A DNA stretch of 64,000 bases from CAKZQX01 sp034437035 (GCA_034437035.1 DAOTUI010000171.1:1-64000); one strand, 5' to 3'. Counted from the first letter of the stretch, positions 41,405-51,094 are shown. The notes: generated by a model from the letters alone, not told the origin. Numbers and translations are program-made.

Positions 41405-42661
41405 CTAGCGGATGATCAGCGGAAGATAGATTGCCGGCTGCCCATCATCAGGAGCCGGGTTTGGCTCGTCACCGGGATTGTCACCCGGCTCGTCGCTTAT
41501 CGTTCCTACGGCAATTACGACCGTCGTCTGCTTGGTATGCGTGCCATCGCTGACGGCATAGGTGAATTGATCGAGCCCTGTGAAGCCCGCGTCCGGCGTG
41601 TAGACGAAGGTGCCATCGCTGTTCAAGGTTACTGTCCCACGGGCGGCCTGCTCCACCAGCGCTACGGTCAGGTCGTCGCCGTTCATGTCCAGATCGTTAC
41701 CCAGCACACCGGGCGCGCCAACATCCAGCGGAGTGTCGGAGGGCGTGGCGAAGCGGTCGCCCACGGCGATGGGCGGGACGTTCGTGTCCTCCGCCTGCAC
41801 CCGCAGGGTAATATCGGTCGGTTCAGAGAAGTCCACCCCGTCATTGATCCGGTAGCGAAAGTGGTCTTCCCCGACAAAGCCTTCATCAGGGATATAGGTA
41901 TATGCGCCGTCGCTGCGGAGTTCCAGCGTGCCATGCGCGGGCGCTGTCACCAGTTCGGCCACCAGGGTATCATTGTCCGCGTCACTATCGTTGTCAAGCA
42001 CCCCCGGCCACGGCACATACAACCGTGTATCTTGCAGCGTATCATAGCCGTTGCGTTGCGCCTGGGGCACCCGGTTGCCGGCGGTGGGAACGACACTGAT
42101 CAGGACGGTGGTCGTGTCGGAAGCATCGCGTCCATCGTCGGCACGATAGGTGAAAAGATCCTGTCCGCTGAAGCCCGGCCCTGGTGCATACCGGAACGCG
42201 CCATCGGCAGCGAGGGTCAGGGTGCCATAGTTCGGTGCAGTGATCAGCGTGGCGCTGAGCGGATCGCCGTCCTGGTCAATATCATTTTCCAGCACACCCG
42301 GCGCAGCCGGCTCCAGAACCGTATCCTGCGCGATGCGATAGAAGTCGAATTGTCCAATTGGCGGACTATTCGGCGCAATGTCCTGCCTACGGAGTTTCGT
42401 CAGGGCGAACTCCTTATCGCCCGCCGTCAACGCAGCAGTCCCGCCGATGACCGTCCCCCCGGAATGGGCGTCATACGCGGCCGCATAGGCACAGGCGGAG
42501 GGGCCACCGAACGCAATGGTCGCGCGCCCCTGGTCACCAAACGCCGTATCCGGCGCACCAGTCGCGGTGAAGCGGGCCACCGCAAAAGCACCACTGTCCA
42601 CACATCCGGCCACAAGCAACCCGCCATCCGGCTCGCGCAGCAGCGCCTGGCCCGACGGCAC
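41405..42661 (-). pseudogene. 3' part of an exported VCBS/cadherin-like protein gene
   Basis: The frame encodes about 418 residues without a signal peptide. It begins inside delta-60 (F-A-V-A-R-F...D-T-A-F-G-x-x-G) repeats and is followed by three ~95-residue repeats of the VCBS/tandem-95 type (each with GVLENDIDQDGDPL-like, YGTLTLAADGAFRYAPGPGF-like and DxFTYRADDG-like parts). It ends in a proline-rich linker and the tail PAIYLPLIIR, like the other exported proteins here. The start at 42661 is an arbitrary GTG inside the domain. The 5' part, with signal peptide, is missing at the junction near 42650. The intact gene would code for a large surface protein. Confidence 0.8.
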
Positions 42662-44159
42662 GATTGCCGCGCAGTATCGCTTTATCCACCATCTCTACCA
42701 GGATGTCCTGGCGGCACAGGTGCCCGCAGCCCGCAAGGCCCGGCTGCATCGACAGATCGGCGAACGGCTGGAAGCCGGCTATGGCGCGCAGGGCGGCGAT
42801 ATCGCGTCCGACCTGGCTCGGCACTTTGTGCGCGGACATGATCCCCACCGTGCGGTGCGGTATCTGCAGCGCGTCGCCGAGCAGGCGCTGCGCCGGAGTG
42901 CCCACCGTGAAGCGATTACCCATCTCACGAGTGCCTTGGAACTTCTGTCGCAGTGGCCGGATTCCCCGGAGCGGCAACAGCAGGAGCTGGCCCTGCTGAA
43001 CCTGCTGGCTCCGGCCTACATCGCCACAGAGGGATGGGGCACGCTTGCGGCAGAACAGACCTATGCCCGGGCCTATGCGCTGTGTCAACTGCTGGGCAAT
43101 CCGCCGCAGCGGGCGCGCATCATCTTTGGACAGGCAACTATGTATGAATTTCGCGGTGACTATCTGAAATCGCAGGCATTACTGGACGAGCACCTGCACC
43201 TGCCCGATCCGGTGCGATCCGATCCGCTCCTGGCTGAATCATATGATCTGCTGGCATGTACCCGGTTTCACCAGGGTAGCTTTGCCGATGCCCTTACCCA
43301 GGCAGATTATGGCATTACCCTCGCCAATCCAGACCAATCCGAGACCATCATTGCCGCGATGGGCGAAAATCCGCTCGTGGGGTGCCATACCTGGGCCGCA
43401 CTGGCGCTCTGGCATCTGGGCTATCCGGACCAGGCGCTGGTGCGTGGGCAGCAGGCGGTCCGACTGGCCGAAGCCCATGCCTACAGCCTGGCCAGCGCCC
43501 GAATGCAGCTCGCCTACATCTATCAGTGGCGGCGTGATCGGGCAATGACTCGGCACTGGGCCGAAATGGCGGCCGCAGCCGCCACGCAGCACGGGTTCCC
43601 CTATCGGGTGGCCGTGGGCAAGATTCTCCGTGGCTGGGTGCTGGCGCAGGAGGGCCAACCGGCCACGGGCATTGCCCGGATTGAGGCCGGGTTGGCCGCG
43701 TGTCGGGCGACGGGTACCCACATTGACTACCCCTACTTTCTGGCGCTGCTCGCCGAGGCCCACAGTATTAATAATCAGCCCGCTGCCGGCCTGCTGGTAC
43801 TGGCGGGGGCGCTGGCGATGGTACACACCAGCCGGGCCTTCTTCTATGAGGCCGAACTCTACCGGCTGAAGGGCATGCTGCTGTTGCAATCCGACCCAGT
43901 GAATAGTGTTGCCGAGGCGGAACAGCACATGCAGCATGCGCTGGAGATTGCGCGCCGCCAGGGAGCCCGTTCGCTGGAACTGCGGGCTGCGATGAGCCTG
44001 GCCCGCCTCCGGCAGCAGCAGGACAAATCCGCTGCCGGCCATACGCTGCCGGCTGAGATAACCAACTGGTTTACTGAGGGCGTTGACACCGCCGATATAC
44101 GTGAGGCGCGCGCGTTGCTGGCTGAACTGACCCCACATGACTCTTCCTATTCTGCATAA
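42645..44159 (+). pseudogene. 3' part of an AAA/TPR regulator gene
   Basis: About 504 codons of TPR-rich sequence starting abruptly with AWPDGTIAAQYRFIHHLYQD, which in full-length relatives (large AAA_16/adenylate-cyclase-associated ATPases of ~1000+ residues) follows the ATPase domain. Later parts (LHRQIGERLEAGYGAQGGDI; AVRYLQRVAEQALRRSAHRE) match the same family. The upstream half with the P-loop is absent: at ~42645 the sequence switches into the oppositely oriented surface-protein gene. There is no credible start or ribosome site. The frame is open to a normal end at 44159. Confidence 0.8.
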
Positions 44160-44203
44160 CTATACAGTGCATGAAGTGCCTGTTCCAGGCACGAGAAATG
44201 GAT

Positions 44204-44236
44204 GACCGCCGGCAATCGATCGGATTGCCGGCGGTC
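44204..44236. terminator. Bidirectional hairpin between converging genes
   Basis: GACCGCCGGCAATC and its exact complement with a 5-nt loop, about 45 bp after the TPR fragment's stop and 55 bp from the stop of the convergent gene at 44291. Confidence 0.6.
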
Positions 44237-44290
44237 GCCCCTATGCGTGGAGTGTTATATGACATTCCGACACAGGCCATGCAAATCCGG

Positions 44291-44701
44291 TTAATCGTAC
44301 CGGCGTTTATTGTAGGTTTCGTGACTGTCACAGCGCAGGGGAATTAATCCATCTTTCGTTTTACGAAACAACAACCGATAGTCATAGCTCAATGGAATAC
44401 TGATAATCTGTCGGTTATACCGCAGGGGTTTTCCCTTGAATTGATGATAATTGGCACCAGCGCGTATCTCTGCAAGAATGGTACGGGCCTGCATGACCAG
44501 TTGGCGCTGCGGGAGGATGTGTAAATCAATCTGATCATCAGCGAAGGTTTGTTGCCAGGCGTGTTGCTGCCGGCGTGCTTGATCCTGTTGCGCTCGTGTT
44601 GCCTGACGGTTCCGGGCGTCCTGAGCACAGCGGTGACAGTACATACCTTTGCCGGTATGCCCACAGGGGAAGGGTTTCTTGTACGAACGTTTTGCCATCA
44701 T
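44291..44701 (-). CDS. Zinc-ribbon plus RelE/ParE-like protein
   Basis: 136 residues. The N-terminus (KKPFPCGHTGKGMYCHRCAQ) holds a C-G-H-x6-C-x2-C zinc ribbon, then a helical stretch rich in Q and R. The C-terminus (about 85-136: GKPLRYNRQIISIPLSYDYR, LLFRKTKDGLIPL) matches the strand pattern and charged residues of the RelE/ParE toxin fold and ends near the position where catalytic or RNA-binding residues lie (DSHETYNKRR). The start at 44701 has GGAAGGA upstream. It is downstream of the MBL gene by 172 bp, same strand. No antitoxin frame is adjacent. As a guess, it is a nucleic-acid-binding toxin-like effector or regulator of the cassette. Confidence 0.6.
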   Translation of the reverse strand: MMAKRSYKKPFPCGHTGKGMYCHRCAQDARNRQATRAQQDQARRQQHAWQQTFADDQIDLHILPQRQLVMQARTILAEIRAGANYHQFKGKPLRYNRQIISIPLSYDYRLLFRKTKDGLIPLRCDSHETYNKRRYD

Positions 44702-44873
44702 GCCGGTCCTTCCATTGTCACAATGAGTATGTCGTATTCTACGACCAGAGAACGCATGATGTTGCACACCAGGTAGTCAGATACCCGCAGCGTGCGGTCA
44801 GCCACCATAGGTTTTCCCATCTCCTGATCTGCAATTTCCATGATGGCCGTTTAAGCTGATTGTCTTCAGGTTA

Positions 44874-45938
44874 TCAAATTACACATTTATGATGATGAAA
44901 GTGTTGACGAATAATTCGATCCTGATGGAACATTATCTCTGGTTGAATGACCTGGATCTGATCGGCAATTTCCACGATGATTGTACCCGCACATGGACAC
45001 CCGCGTGTGGTACGAATAAGTGGGACTGCATGCGTTTCAGTCGCTTGCTCAAACTCCTTGATAACTTTACTGCGTACGTGTAGCACATCACTCCCGCATT
45101 GCCCGGTCGCCTGGGTACAGAGCAGTCGAATCTCGTGACGAACAGCAAGCGCCTGAAAAACATGCATATTCGGGTGATCATACCTTGTTCCATCGGAGCC
45201 AACTGAAATGACCACAACCGAAGGCTGAACGGAGTCAAGGATCTCATCAGGGTCGGCATCTTTCCAGGCACCATGATGGGGAAACTTGAGAATATCGCTA
45301 TGCAAGTTGGAATTGCGCTGCTGAAGCTCGCGCCACCCAGCCGGCTCAATGTCGGCGGTAAGGAGTGCAGATGTCCCCGAACCCTCAACTCGCAGGATTG
45401 CTGATGTGTTATTCAATCCCATCTCTAGCAGTTTACCCATCTGTCCATGTGAAGGCTGTAAAATCTTAATAATGTGGGAAATACTTCCAGTCAGTGGCGT
45501 CTGATCCCTTTCCCGAGTCAAGGGCAGGCAGTCATCTTCGTATATATCAGTCCAGGATAGCAGTTCCTGATAGGCTGTGCGTTTTTGACGTTCATTGTGC
45601 CGGTCATTGGGAGAGATACGGTCATGATGGTCCGCATCCGGTGGCGGAACTTTTCTGTTTGAGGGCCAGTTGAAGATAAGCCGTTCACACTGAGTACCGA
45701 GTTGTGTGCTACAATTTTCAAGAAATTTAACCGTATCCTTAAAATGATCGAGATGAAGATGCGTAATAAGCAGTCCGCGAATATGACGAATATGCTGGGA
45801 CCGCAGATATTCAAAGACCGCAACGGCATCGGGACAATCGACAATGACTGCCTCCTGAGTCTCAGGGATTGAAACAACAATACTGTCGCCCTGTCCAACA
45901 TCAAGGAATGCAACGCGAACGGTATAGGATGATGTCAT
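44874..45938 (-). CDS. ComEC-like metallo-beta-lactamase-fold hydrolase
   Basis: 354 residues, soluble. The metal site THLHLDHFKD (HxHxDH), a later aspartate in LLTADIEPAG and the histidine pair in KFPHHGAW match the MBL domain of ComEC/Rec2 nucleases and their stand-alone relatives, with FLDVGQGDSIVV at the N-terminus. There are no membrane helices, unlike ComEC. These enzymes cut nucleic acids or phosphodiesters. Its ATG overlaps the TGA of the methylase gene (ATGA), so it is translationally coupled to it. In defence islands similar MBL proteins serve as effectors. Assignment of nuclease activity is inference. Confidence 0.85.
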   Translation of the reverse strand: MTSSYTVRVAFLDVGQGDSIVVSIPETQEAVIVDCPDAVAVFEYLRSQHIRHIRGLLITHLHLDHFKDTVKFLENCSTQLGTQCERLIFNWPSNRKVPPPDADHHDRISPNDRHNERQKRTAYQELLSWTDIYEDDCLPLTRERDQTPLTGSISHIIKILQPSHGQMGKLLEMGLNNTSAILRVEGSGTSALLTADIEPAGWRELQQRNSNLHSDILKFPHHGAWKDADPDEILDSVQPSVVVISVGSDGTRYDHPNMHVFQALAVRHEIRLLCTQATGQCGSDVLHVRSKVIKEFEQATETHAVPLIRTTRGCPCAGTIIVEIADQIQVIQPEIMFHQDRIIRQHFHHHKCVI

Positions 45939-48739
45939 GGTTGTCCTGTTTTGTCCGGATAAAACACATCTGTCAGACGCGCAACCAGCACTTCCTCACT
46001 AAGATAGGTATACTCCTGGGGTGTAATGCGTCCCCAAACAACGGCTTCAAGACTGCGATTGTACTCACAGGTATAGGGAATTCTGGCGCGAAAGGCGGCC
46101 TCAGGGCGCAACATCCAACCCGGCATCTGCGGATCAATCGGCACGGTCTGCAATTCATCAAAGCCGCTCATCCAGAGGGTAATCGTTCCCTGCTCTGCAT
46201 CAACCTGCTCGACAACACCGCTGATCAGGTAATTGGCCGAAGATCTGTCTGGTTGCGGATCAAGTGTCACTTGCGGATGGTGATCCCACTCAGCGACCAT
46301 GCGCAGGCGTGCGAAAGTCGCATCATCAAGTTGGTAGGCAGTCTTGAGAATCGTATCAATGGTATCCTGCGCCGCTCCAGGGAGCGGCAGGTTATTTGCT
46401 GCGGCATGCTCCAACTCTTGCACCGCAGCAGTTAACGCTGCACAATCCGCCTCGGTGAGATGGCGCGGGAAGGGGATGGTTTGAATAGCACGACTGACAA
46501 CCCACGGGTACTTGAGATGCTCAACTATCCAGGCGTTACTTATATACCAATTCAAAATAGCTGCAAGAACTTCATGAGTAATCAACAATGATTGAACAGA
46601 TTGGGGCACAATGACCCAAAAGCTATGAGAAACGTAGTAGCCGCGCCGCTCTATCGCAACCCTTACACGGTTTCCCCAACTCGGATTAGGATCTGATGTA
46701 AGTAAAACTTTTGTCCCCGCGAGAAAGATTTCCTTATCTTTTTCAGGGTATCTTCTATCTTTGCGCGGTTTTTCCAAATCATTTGGATAGCGTATAGTTG
46801 ATGCCTGATCGTAAGATATAACAAGTGACCTGGTTATAACATTTTTAGCTCCAGTAAGCCATGGGACTATTTTTGGTGTGGGATAATCTTTCCATGATTT
46901 GCGCGCAGGATCATCCCCAACGATTGCCCCTAAAAAAAGGATAGCTTTCTCTTGTAATTCGATAGAGTTTAATTTTATCTGACCCCATATAAATTCCGGC
47001 AGAATAAGTCGGTAGTCAATCATATGAGTATTTTTAGAACCCTTTGATTTACGAGAGTGTTCATTCCAACTATGTTGGTCACTTGCAACACCAGATGAAG
47101 TAAACGGTCCATCATGAACAAATCGTTCAAGTGTAAACTTCTGTACAGTACGTACACGCACAGGTCGATGTGATCTAAATAACACTTCTTTTTTTTGTAC
47201 AAAGATGACCATTGTACTTACTGTTGCATCAGAAAAAACCTCTAGAGGTAGTTCCCACATTTCTAAAATGTCACATGTATCCAGCAATTTTTTACGGAGA
47301 TGGGGTGAAGATTCTGCTGCAATAAAAGAAAGAGGCATTAACATAGCAAGATAACCACCGATTGCGAGATGTTCAATAGCCTGCTCTAAGTATCGGTCGG
47401 CTGCCTGGTAACGCTTACGATCTGCTTTTGGGAGAGATGAGTCCGCCTTCAATGTTTTGCGATCACCGCCAAATGGAGGATTGCCAACAATGATCCCCGG
47501 TTGATGCGTGTTGAGCCAGTTCCAGGCAAGCGCATCCTGGTCATCAATATGCCAGCTATCCATCGAAGTTGCGAGCAGCAATCCAAGCCCGGCCAACCGT
47601 GCCGTGAACGGATCACTATCATTTCCGTAGATGTAATTGCGCAGTTGCCGCCCACGCATGTCGTTCATCTGCGCTAAACGGTCATAGCCGGCGATCAAAA
47701 AACTACCCCAGCCACATGTCATATCAACCGTGATGCGCTTCTCAGGTTGCAGGAACTCAACGGGAATGGTATCCCAGATACGCCGGGTGAGGTAAAGTGG
47801 TGTATCAAAGCGTCCCAGCTTTTTTCGTGTCTCCTTATCGTATGCAGTGATATAGAGATCACTCAGCATATCCGGTACAAAACCGGCATAACATATCTGC
47901 CGTAGCATGCGATATGCCGCAGTTGCGGGTTCAGCATGTTGTATAAATAGATCCAGCCTAAAATAATTGGGATGCCGGCTATAGGCTGCCTGGATCAGAT
48001 CATCCAGGATCAGCGTGTGACTTTTATACCGTATTTCGTCACCGAGTACACCGGTATCTGCAAGAATAACCGCTCCCAATAGTTGTACCGCCAGATCAAC
48101 CACAATCTTCTCGCGTTGCGCTGCATCCAGGTTTTGATAAAAGGGATGGTTGCGTAACCGGATGACGGCATCGCCAAAATGCTGCACCAGCAAGTTATGC
48201 GTGACATCGAAGGCCCATAACGCAAGCTGGCGGGGTTGAATGGTCCGCAGAAAGGGATGCGAAAACTCGGCACGTCCCTGTTTTACATCAAAAATCCGCG
48301 TGGGTGCCAGATCAACGGCATATGTTCCTAACACTGCATCAAGCTGATCATAGGCAATATCGGTCTGGATTGGAACTGGACGTACATTTTCATCTTGTAT
48401 AGTGCTGGCCCAGAACGCAAAGCGATTATCACGATGAAGCAGATGAAAAGGAGCAGATGTTTGCGCCAGAATGGGAACTATCTGCTCGTCAGGAATACCA
48501 TTAACGGCGTTATAGAGCGTAACGCCCGCAAACTCATCAGGGGTACGGCGACGGGGATCACTAAAGGCCAGCGCATTCAGCGTGAACGAGCCGGCGCGAC
48601 TGGTGTAGCGATAGGCTTCAAGAATTGCTGCGCGCTCAAAGCCCCGCTGCACCATACTGTCGTGGGCAGCGTTTGTGGCAGAGTCTGGCAAGGGACTAAA
48701 TGGCAGCACATCGCCTGGATGTGAGGGCAGGAAAACCAT
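45935..48739 (-). CDS. N6-adenine DNA methylase (type IIG/BREX-like)
   Basis: 934 residues. The methylase core has SAM motif I VDMTCGWGSFLIAG (near residue 340) and the catalytic N-P-P-F in GIIVGNPPFGG (near 420), the order of gamma-class N6-adenine methylases. An N-terminal helical region (1-330) and a target-recognition-like half (about 500-760) follow, then a C-terminal region (770-934). No restriction nuclease motif (P-D-x-n-[DE]-x-K) is evident at the N-terminus. The recognition part (46540-47300) is markedly richer in A/T than the flanks. The start at 48739 is only weakly supported by a ribosome site, but the promoter at 48790-48818 fits. The gene opens a three-gene cassette with the MBL and zinc-ribbon/RelE genes. 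Confidence 0.82.
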   Translation of the reverse strand: MVFLPSHPGDVLPFSPLPDSATNAAHDSMVQRGFERAAILEAYRYTSRAGSFTLNALAFSDPRRRTPDEFAGVTLYNAVNGIPDEQIVPILAQTSAPFHLLHRDNRFAFWASTIQDENVRPVPIQTDIAYDQLDAVLGTYAVDLAPTRIFDVKQGRAEFSHPFLRTIQPRQLALWAFDVTHNLLVQHFGDAVIRLRNHPFYQNLDAAQREKIVVDLAVQLLGAVILADTGVLGDEIRYKSHTLILDDLIQAAYSRHPNYFRLDLFIQHAEPATAAYRMLRQICYAGFVPDMLSDLYITAYDKETRKKLGRFDTPLYLTRRIWDTIPVEFLQPEKRITVDMTCGWGSFLIAGYDRLAQMNDMRGRQLRNYIYGNDSDPFTARLAGLGLLLATSMDSWHIDDQDALAWNWLNTHQPGIIVGNPPFGGDRKTLKADSSLPKADRKRYQAADRYLEQAIEHLAIGGYLAMLMPLSFIAAESSPHLRKKLLDTCDILEMWELPLEVFSDATVSTMVIFVQKKEVLFRSHRPVRVRTVQKFTLERFVHDGPFTSSGVASDQHSWNEHSRKSKGSKNTHMIDYRLILPEFIWGQIKLNSIELQEKAILFLGAIVGDDPARKSWKDYPTPKIVPWLTGAKNVITRSLVISYDQASTIRYPNDLEKPRKDRRYPEKDKEIFLAGTKVLLTSDPNPSWGNRVRVAIERRGYYVSHSFWVIVPQSVQSLLITHEVLAAILNWYISNAWIVEHLKYPWVVSRAIQTIPFPRHLTEADCAALTAAVQELEHAAANNLPLPGAAQDTIDTILKTAYQLDDATFARLRMVAEWDHHPQVTLDPQPDRSSANYLISGVVEQVDAEQGTITLWMSGFDELQTVPIDPQMPGWMLRPEAAFRARIPYTCEYNRSLEAVVWGRITPQEYTYLSEEVLVARLTDVFYPDKTGQP

Positions 48740-48789
48740 TGCCTGTCTCGTGTCGGTCAGGAGTCTGAACAGAAGAAGAACACTTGTGC

Positions 48790-48818
48790 ATTGTATGGTA
48801 CAATATAAAGTTTGTCAA
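48790..48818 (-). promoter_or_regulatory. Strong promoter of the methylase cassette
   Basis: On the minus strand TTGACA and TACAAT are separated by exactly 17 bp, giving a transcription start about 45 nt before the methylase start codon. It is one of the best sigma-70-type promoters in the window, in an AT-rich patch. Confidence 0.85.
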
Positions 48819-48835
48819 TTGTTAAAACTCACACC

Positions 48836-48897
48836 GTGCAACCAGGGTCGCCTGGTGACAGACCCGCAAGCCGGTTGCACTTGCGGCAGCAGTTGAC
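48836..48897 (+). repeat. Hairpin-element remnant
   Basis: GTGACAGACCCGCAAGCCGG and TTGCACTTGCGGCAGCAG resemble the left arms of H4 (GTCAGACCCAAACGCCGGC, CGCCTGCGGCAG). No central stem or right arm. Decayed. Confidence 0.4.
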
Positions 48898-49003
48898 GGC
48901 CCCTGCTTCCTCGTGCAACATGATCGTACTGTCTGCGAGAGAGTACAAAGCACAAATGAACACAGAACTGTTACATAATCCCTGTCAATAGAAAGGTACT
49001 TGC

Positions 49004-50233
49004 ATGTCATCGATCAAATTGACCTTCCCGAATGCCGACGGCGTGCAACTGGCGGCCCGCCTGGATCTGCCGCTGGATGAGCCGCCGATTGCCTACGCGC
49101 TGTTTGCGCACTGTTTTACCTGTACGATGAACCTCAAAGCAGTTGCCAATATTAGCCGGGCACTGACGGCAGAGGGTATCGCCGTGCTGCGCTTTGATTT
49201 TACCGGCCTGGGGGAGAGTGAAGGGGAGCTTGCCGATACGAATTTCTCCTCGAATGTGCAGGATCTGATCGCGGCGGCGCGGTTTCTGGATGAGAACTAT
49301 GATGCGCCCAAAGTATTGATCGGGCACTCGCTGGGGGGCGCGGCAGTGCTGCAGGCAGCGGCGGCGATTCCTTCCAGCCTGGCGGTGGCGACGATTGCCG
49401 CGCCCTGCAGCCCGGAACATCTTGCGCGCCTGCTGCGCGAAACCGACCAGGAACCGGCTCCCGATGGGACAGTCCGGATTACGCTGGGGGGGCAGACCTT
49501 CACGATCAAGCAACAGTTTCTGGATGACCTGGACGAAACGCGGATGCAGGAGTCTATTCGCAACCTGCGCAAGGCACTGCTGATCTTCCACTCGCCGATT
49601 GATCAGGTGGTCGGGGTGGAGCATGCCGCCCGGATCTTTCAGGCGGCAAAGCATCCCAAGAGCTTTATCTCGCTGGATCGCGCCGACCATCTGCTGTCGG
49701 ATCAGCGCGACTCGCGCTATGTCGGCCTGATGATCGCGGCGTGGGCGCGCAAATATATCGACACCCCCCGGCCAGGCGCGCGGCTCAAGCCGCTGTCGGA
49801 GCAGCATGTGGTGGCCCAGACCGGCGCGGAAGGTTTTGTTACCGAGGTGGTCGCCAATGGTACGCATTTGCTGGCCGATGAGCCGGTTGCCTACGGTGGC
49901 ACCGACCTGGGGCCCACACCCTACGACTACCTGCTGTCCGGATTGGGCGCCTGCACCTCGATGACTATGCGGATGTATGCCGACCGCAAAGGCTGGCCCC
50001 TCAAGACCATCACCGTACATCTGCGTTACCAGAAGATCCATGCGCGTGACTGCGAGGAATGTGAAACCAGGCAGGGCAAAGTTGATCAGATCGAGCGCGA
50101 GATTGAAATAACCGGGCCGCTGGACGATGAGCAGCGCGCGCGGTTGCTCGAAATCGCCGACCGCTGCCCGGTGCATCGGACGCTGCACTCCGAGATCCAT
50201 GTGAAGACCTCGCTCAAACAGCCGGAGATGTAG
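49004..50233 (+). CDS. Alpha/beta hydrolase-OsmC fusion protein
   Basis: 409 residues. Residues 1-255 form an alpha/beta hydrolase (ALFAHCFTCTMNL at the oxyanion position, nucleophile S in LIGHSLGGAAV, acid in FHSPIDQVVG, final H in DRADHLLSD). Residues about 265-405 form an OsmC/Ohr-type domain with the redox cysteine pair in LGACTSMTMRMY and ADRCPVHRTL. This known two-domain family is linked to organic-peroxide or thiol stress, with the hydrolase presumably acting on esters or thioesters. AAAGG before the ATG. Divergent from the methylase cassette, which is 264 bp away. Confidence 0.92.
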   Translation: MSSIKLTFPNADGVQLAARLDLPLDEPPIAYALFAHCFTCTMNLKAVANISRALTAEGIAVLRFDFTGLGESEGELADTNFSSNVQDLIAAARFLDENYDAPKVLIGHSLGGAAVLQAAAAIPSSLAVATIAAPCSPEHLARLLRETDQEPAPDGTVRITLGGQTFTIKQQFLDDLDETRMQESIRNLRKALLIFHSPIDQVVGVEHAARIFQAAKHPKSFISLDRADHLLSDQRDSRYVGLMIAAWARKYIDTPRPGARLKPLSEQHVVAQTGAEGFVTEVVANGTHLLADEPVAYGGTDLGPTPYDYLLSGLGACTSMTMRMYADRKGWPLKTITVHLRYQKIHARDCEECETRQGKVDQIEREIEITGPLDDEQRARLLEIADRCPVHRTLHSEIHVKTSLKQPEM

Positions 50234-50249
50234 CGGTATCTTCGCGGTA

Positions 50250-50520
50250 ACATGGGTTACGCGGTGAGTATTCAAACCGAATGTTTGACCAGGTGGAAAC
50301 CAGATTCGCCTGCGGCAGCATGGTACGTTTTTATTCTTGTTTACAAACATGTTGTACATAGTGCATCATGTTTGTGAACAAGCTGGGATCTTCCGCCTTA
50401 CCGGAGGCGATATCCCCCGCCAAACACGGGAGCGCCTGATCCATGCCGGCATTGGCAGGTTCGCGGTGTTCGCTCATGTCGTGGTGTTCGTGGTCCGGAC
50501 TCCCACCGCGTAACTCCTGT
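50250..50520 (+). repeat. Nested hairpin element H14 (extended right arm)
   Basis: Plus orientation. The central stem (50334-50380) uses CTTGTTTACAAACATGTTG with three mismatches to its partner. The right arm carries the ~100-bp extension GTTCGCGGTGTTCGCTCATG also found in H9 and H16. Outer arms GGGTTACGCGGTGAG and CACCGCGTAACTCCTGT. Confidence 0.85.
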
Positions 50521-50523
50521 TCG

Positions 50524-50612
50524 TACCACGACTTACGCGGTCGTTGCTGCCGTCGGCGAAATTGCGTTTCGTTTGATCAAGCACCTGGTTTGAATCTCAC
50601 CGCGTAACGCGT
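50524..50612 (+). repeat. Short hairpin element H15
   Basis: About 90 bp: outer arms CGACTTACGCGGTCG and TCACCGCGTAACGCGTAT with a collapsed interior (TGCTGCCGTCGGCGAAATTG). No central stem. Ends in the same ACGCGTATTAGTAAC as H16, suggesting duplication. Confidence 0.7.
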
Positions 50613-50616
50613 ATTA

Positions 50617-50897
50617 GTAACAGGAGTTACGCGGTGGGTCTGCAAACTGGGCGTTTGAGCACGATAATGGCCGGATTCGCCTGCGGCAGCATGGTACTCT
50701 TTTTATTTTTCACAAAACATTTGCACATAGTGCAAATGTTTTGTGAAACAGATTGGTTTCTTCCGCCCTGCCGGAGGCGATATCCCCCGTCAAAATCCGG
50801 GATCGCCTGCTGCATGCCGACATTGGCCGTTTCGCGGTTTTCGCTCATTTCGCGGCTTTCGTGGTCCAAACGTCCACCGCGTAACGCGTATTAGTAA
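50617..50897 (+). repeat. Nested hairpin element H16 (extended right arm)
   Basis: Plus orientation, full copy with a perfect central stem (50705-50749: TTTCACAAAACATTTGCAC, triloop ATA). Right-arm extension with GTTTCGCGGTTTTCGCTCAT. Outer arm ends ACCGCGTAACGCGTATTAG. Confidence 0.88.
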
Positions 50898-50993
50898 GGC
50901 ACCGTACGACGATGTTGCTATCGGTGCATAGTTAATCTTTCCCTTCTTTTGTCGCTTTTCTTGTTTGGTTGTTATCTGTATCCGTGTTTGTAG

Positions 50994-51021
50994 TTGACTG
51001 CGTTCGGAAAATAACTATAAT
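50994..51021 (+). promoter_or_regulatory. Promoter of the EF-G-like gene
   Basis: TTGACT (50994-50999), 16-bp spacer, TATAAT (51016-51021). Leader about 70 nt. The stretch from the end of H16 to here has no gene. Confidence 0.8.
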
Positions 51022-51094
51022 GTATATTTAAACTCAATACTTCCTCTTAGCTTCCTGCTACGGGCGATCTTGTCTATTGTCAAGGAGGACAATC

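Noticed and set aside
42516..42645. N-terminal extension of the TPR fragment from 42516
   Set aside because: These codons are antisense to the delta-60 domain of the opposite gene and have no relation to the TPR/ATPase family.
49007..50359. 450-codon open frame on the minus strand
   Set aside because: It is antisense to the hydrolase-OsmC gene, rich in H, R and Q, and runs into hairpin H14; a GC-driven shadow.
4341..50897. Hairpin elements as integron attC sites
   Set aside because: The outer arms contain GTTACGC/GCGTAAC, which resembles but does not satisfy the GTTRRRY/RYYYAAC core sites, and no integrase or cassette-like gene order is present.
4341..50897. Hairpin elements as a CRISPR array
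   Set aside because: Repeats are long, dispersed, variable in spacing and in both orientations; spacers are ordinary genes. No cas genes are seen.
50627..50931. Open frames within hairpin elements H14-H16
   Set aside because: Recurrent peptides such as RLRQHGTL and FACGSMV appear wherever an element occurs; they are translations of the element arms, not genes.
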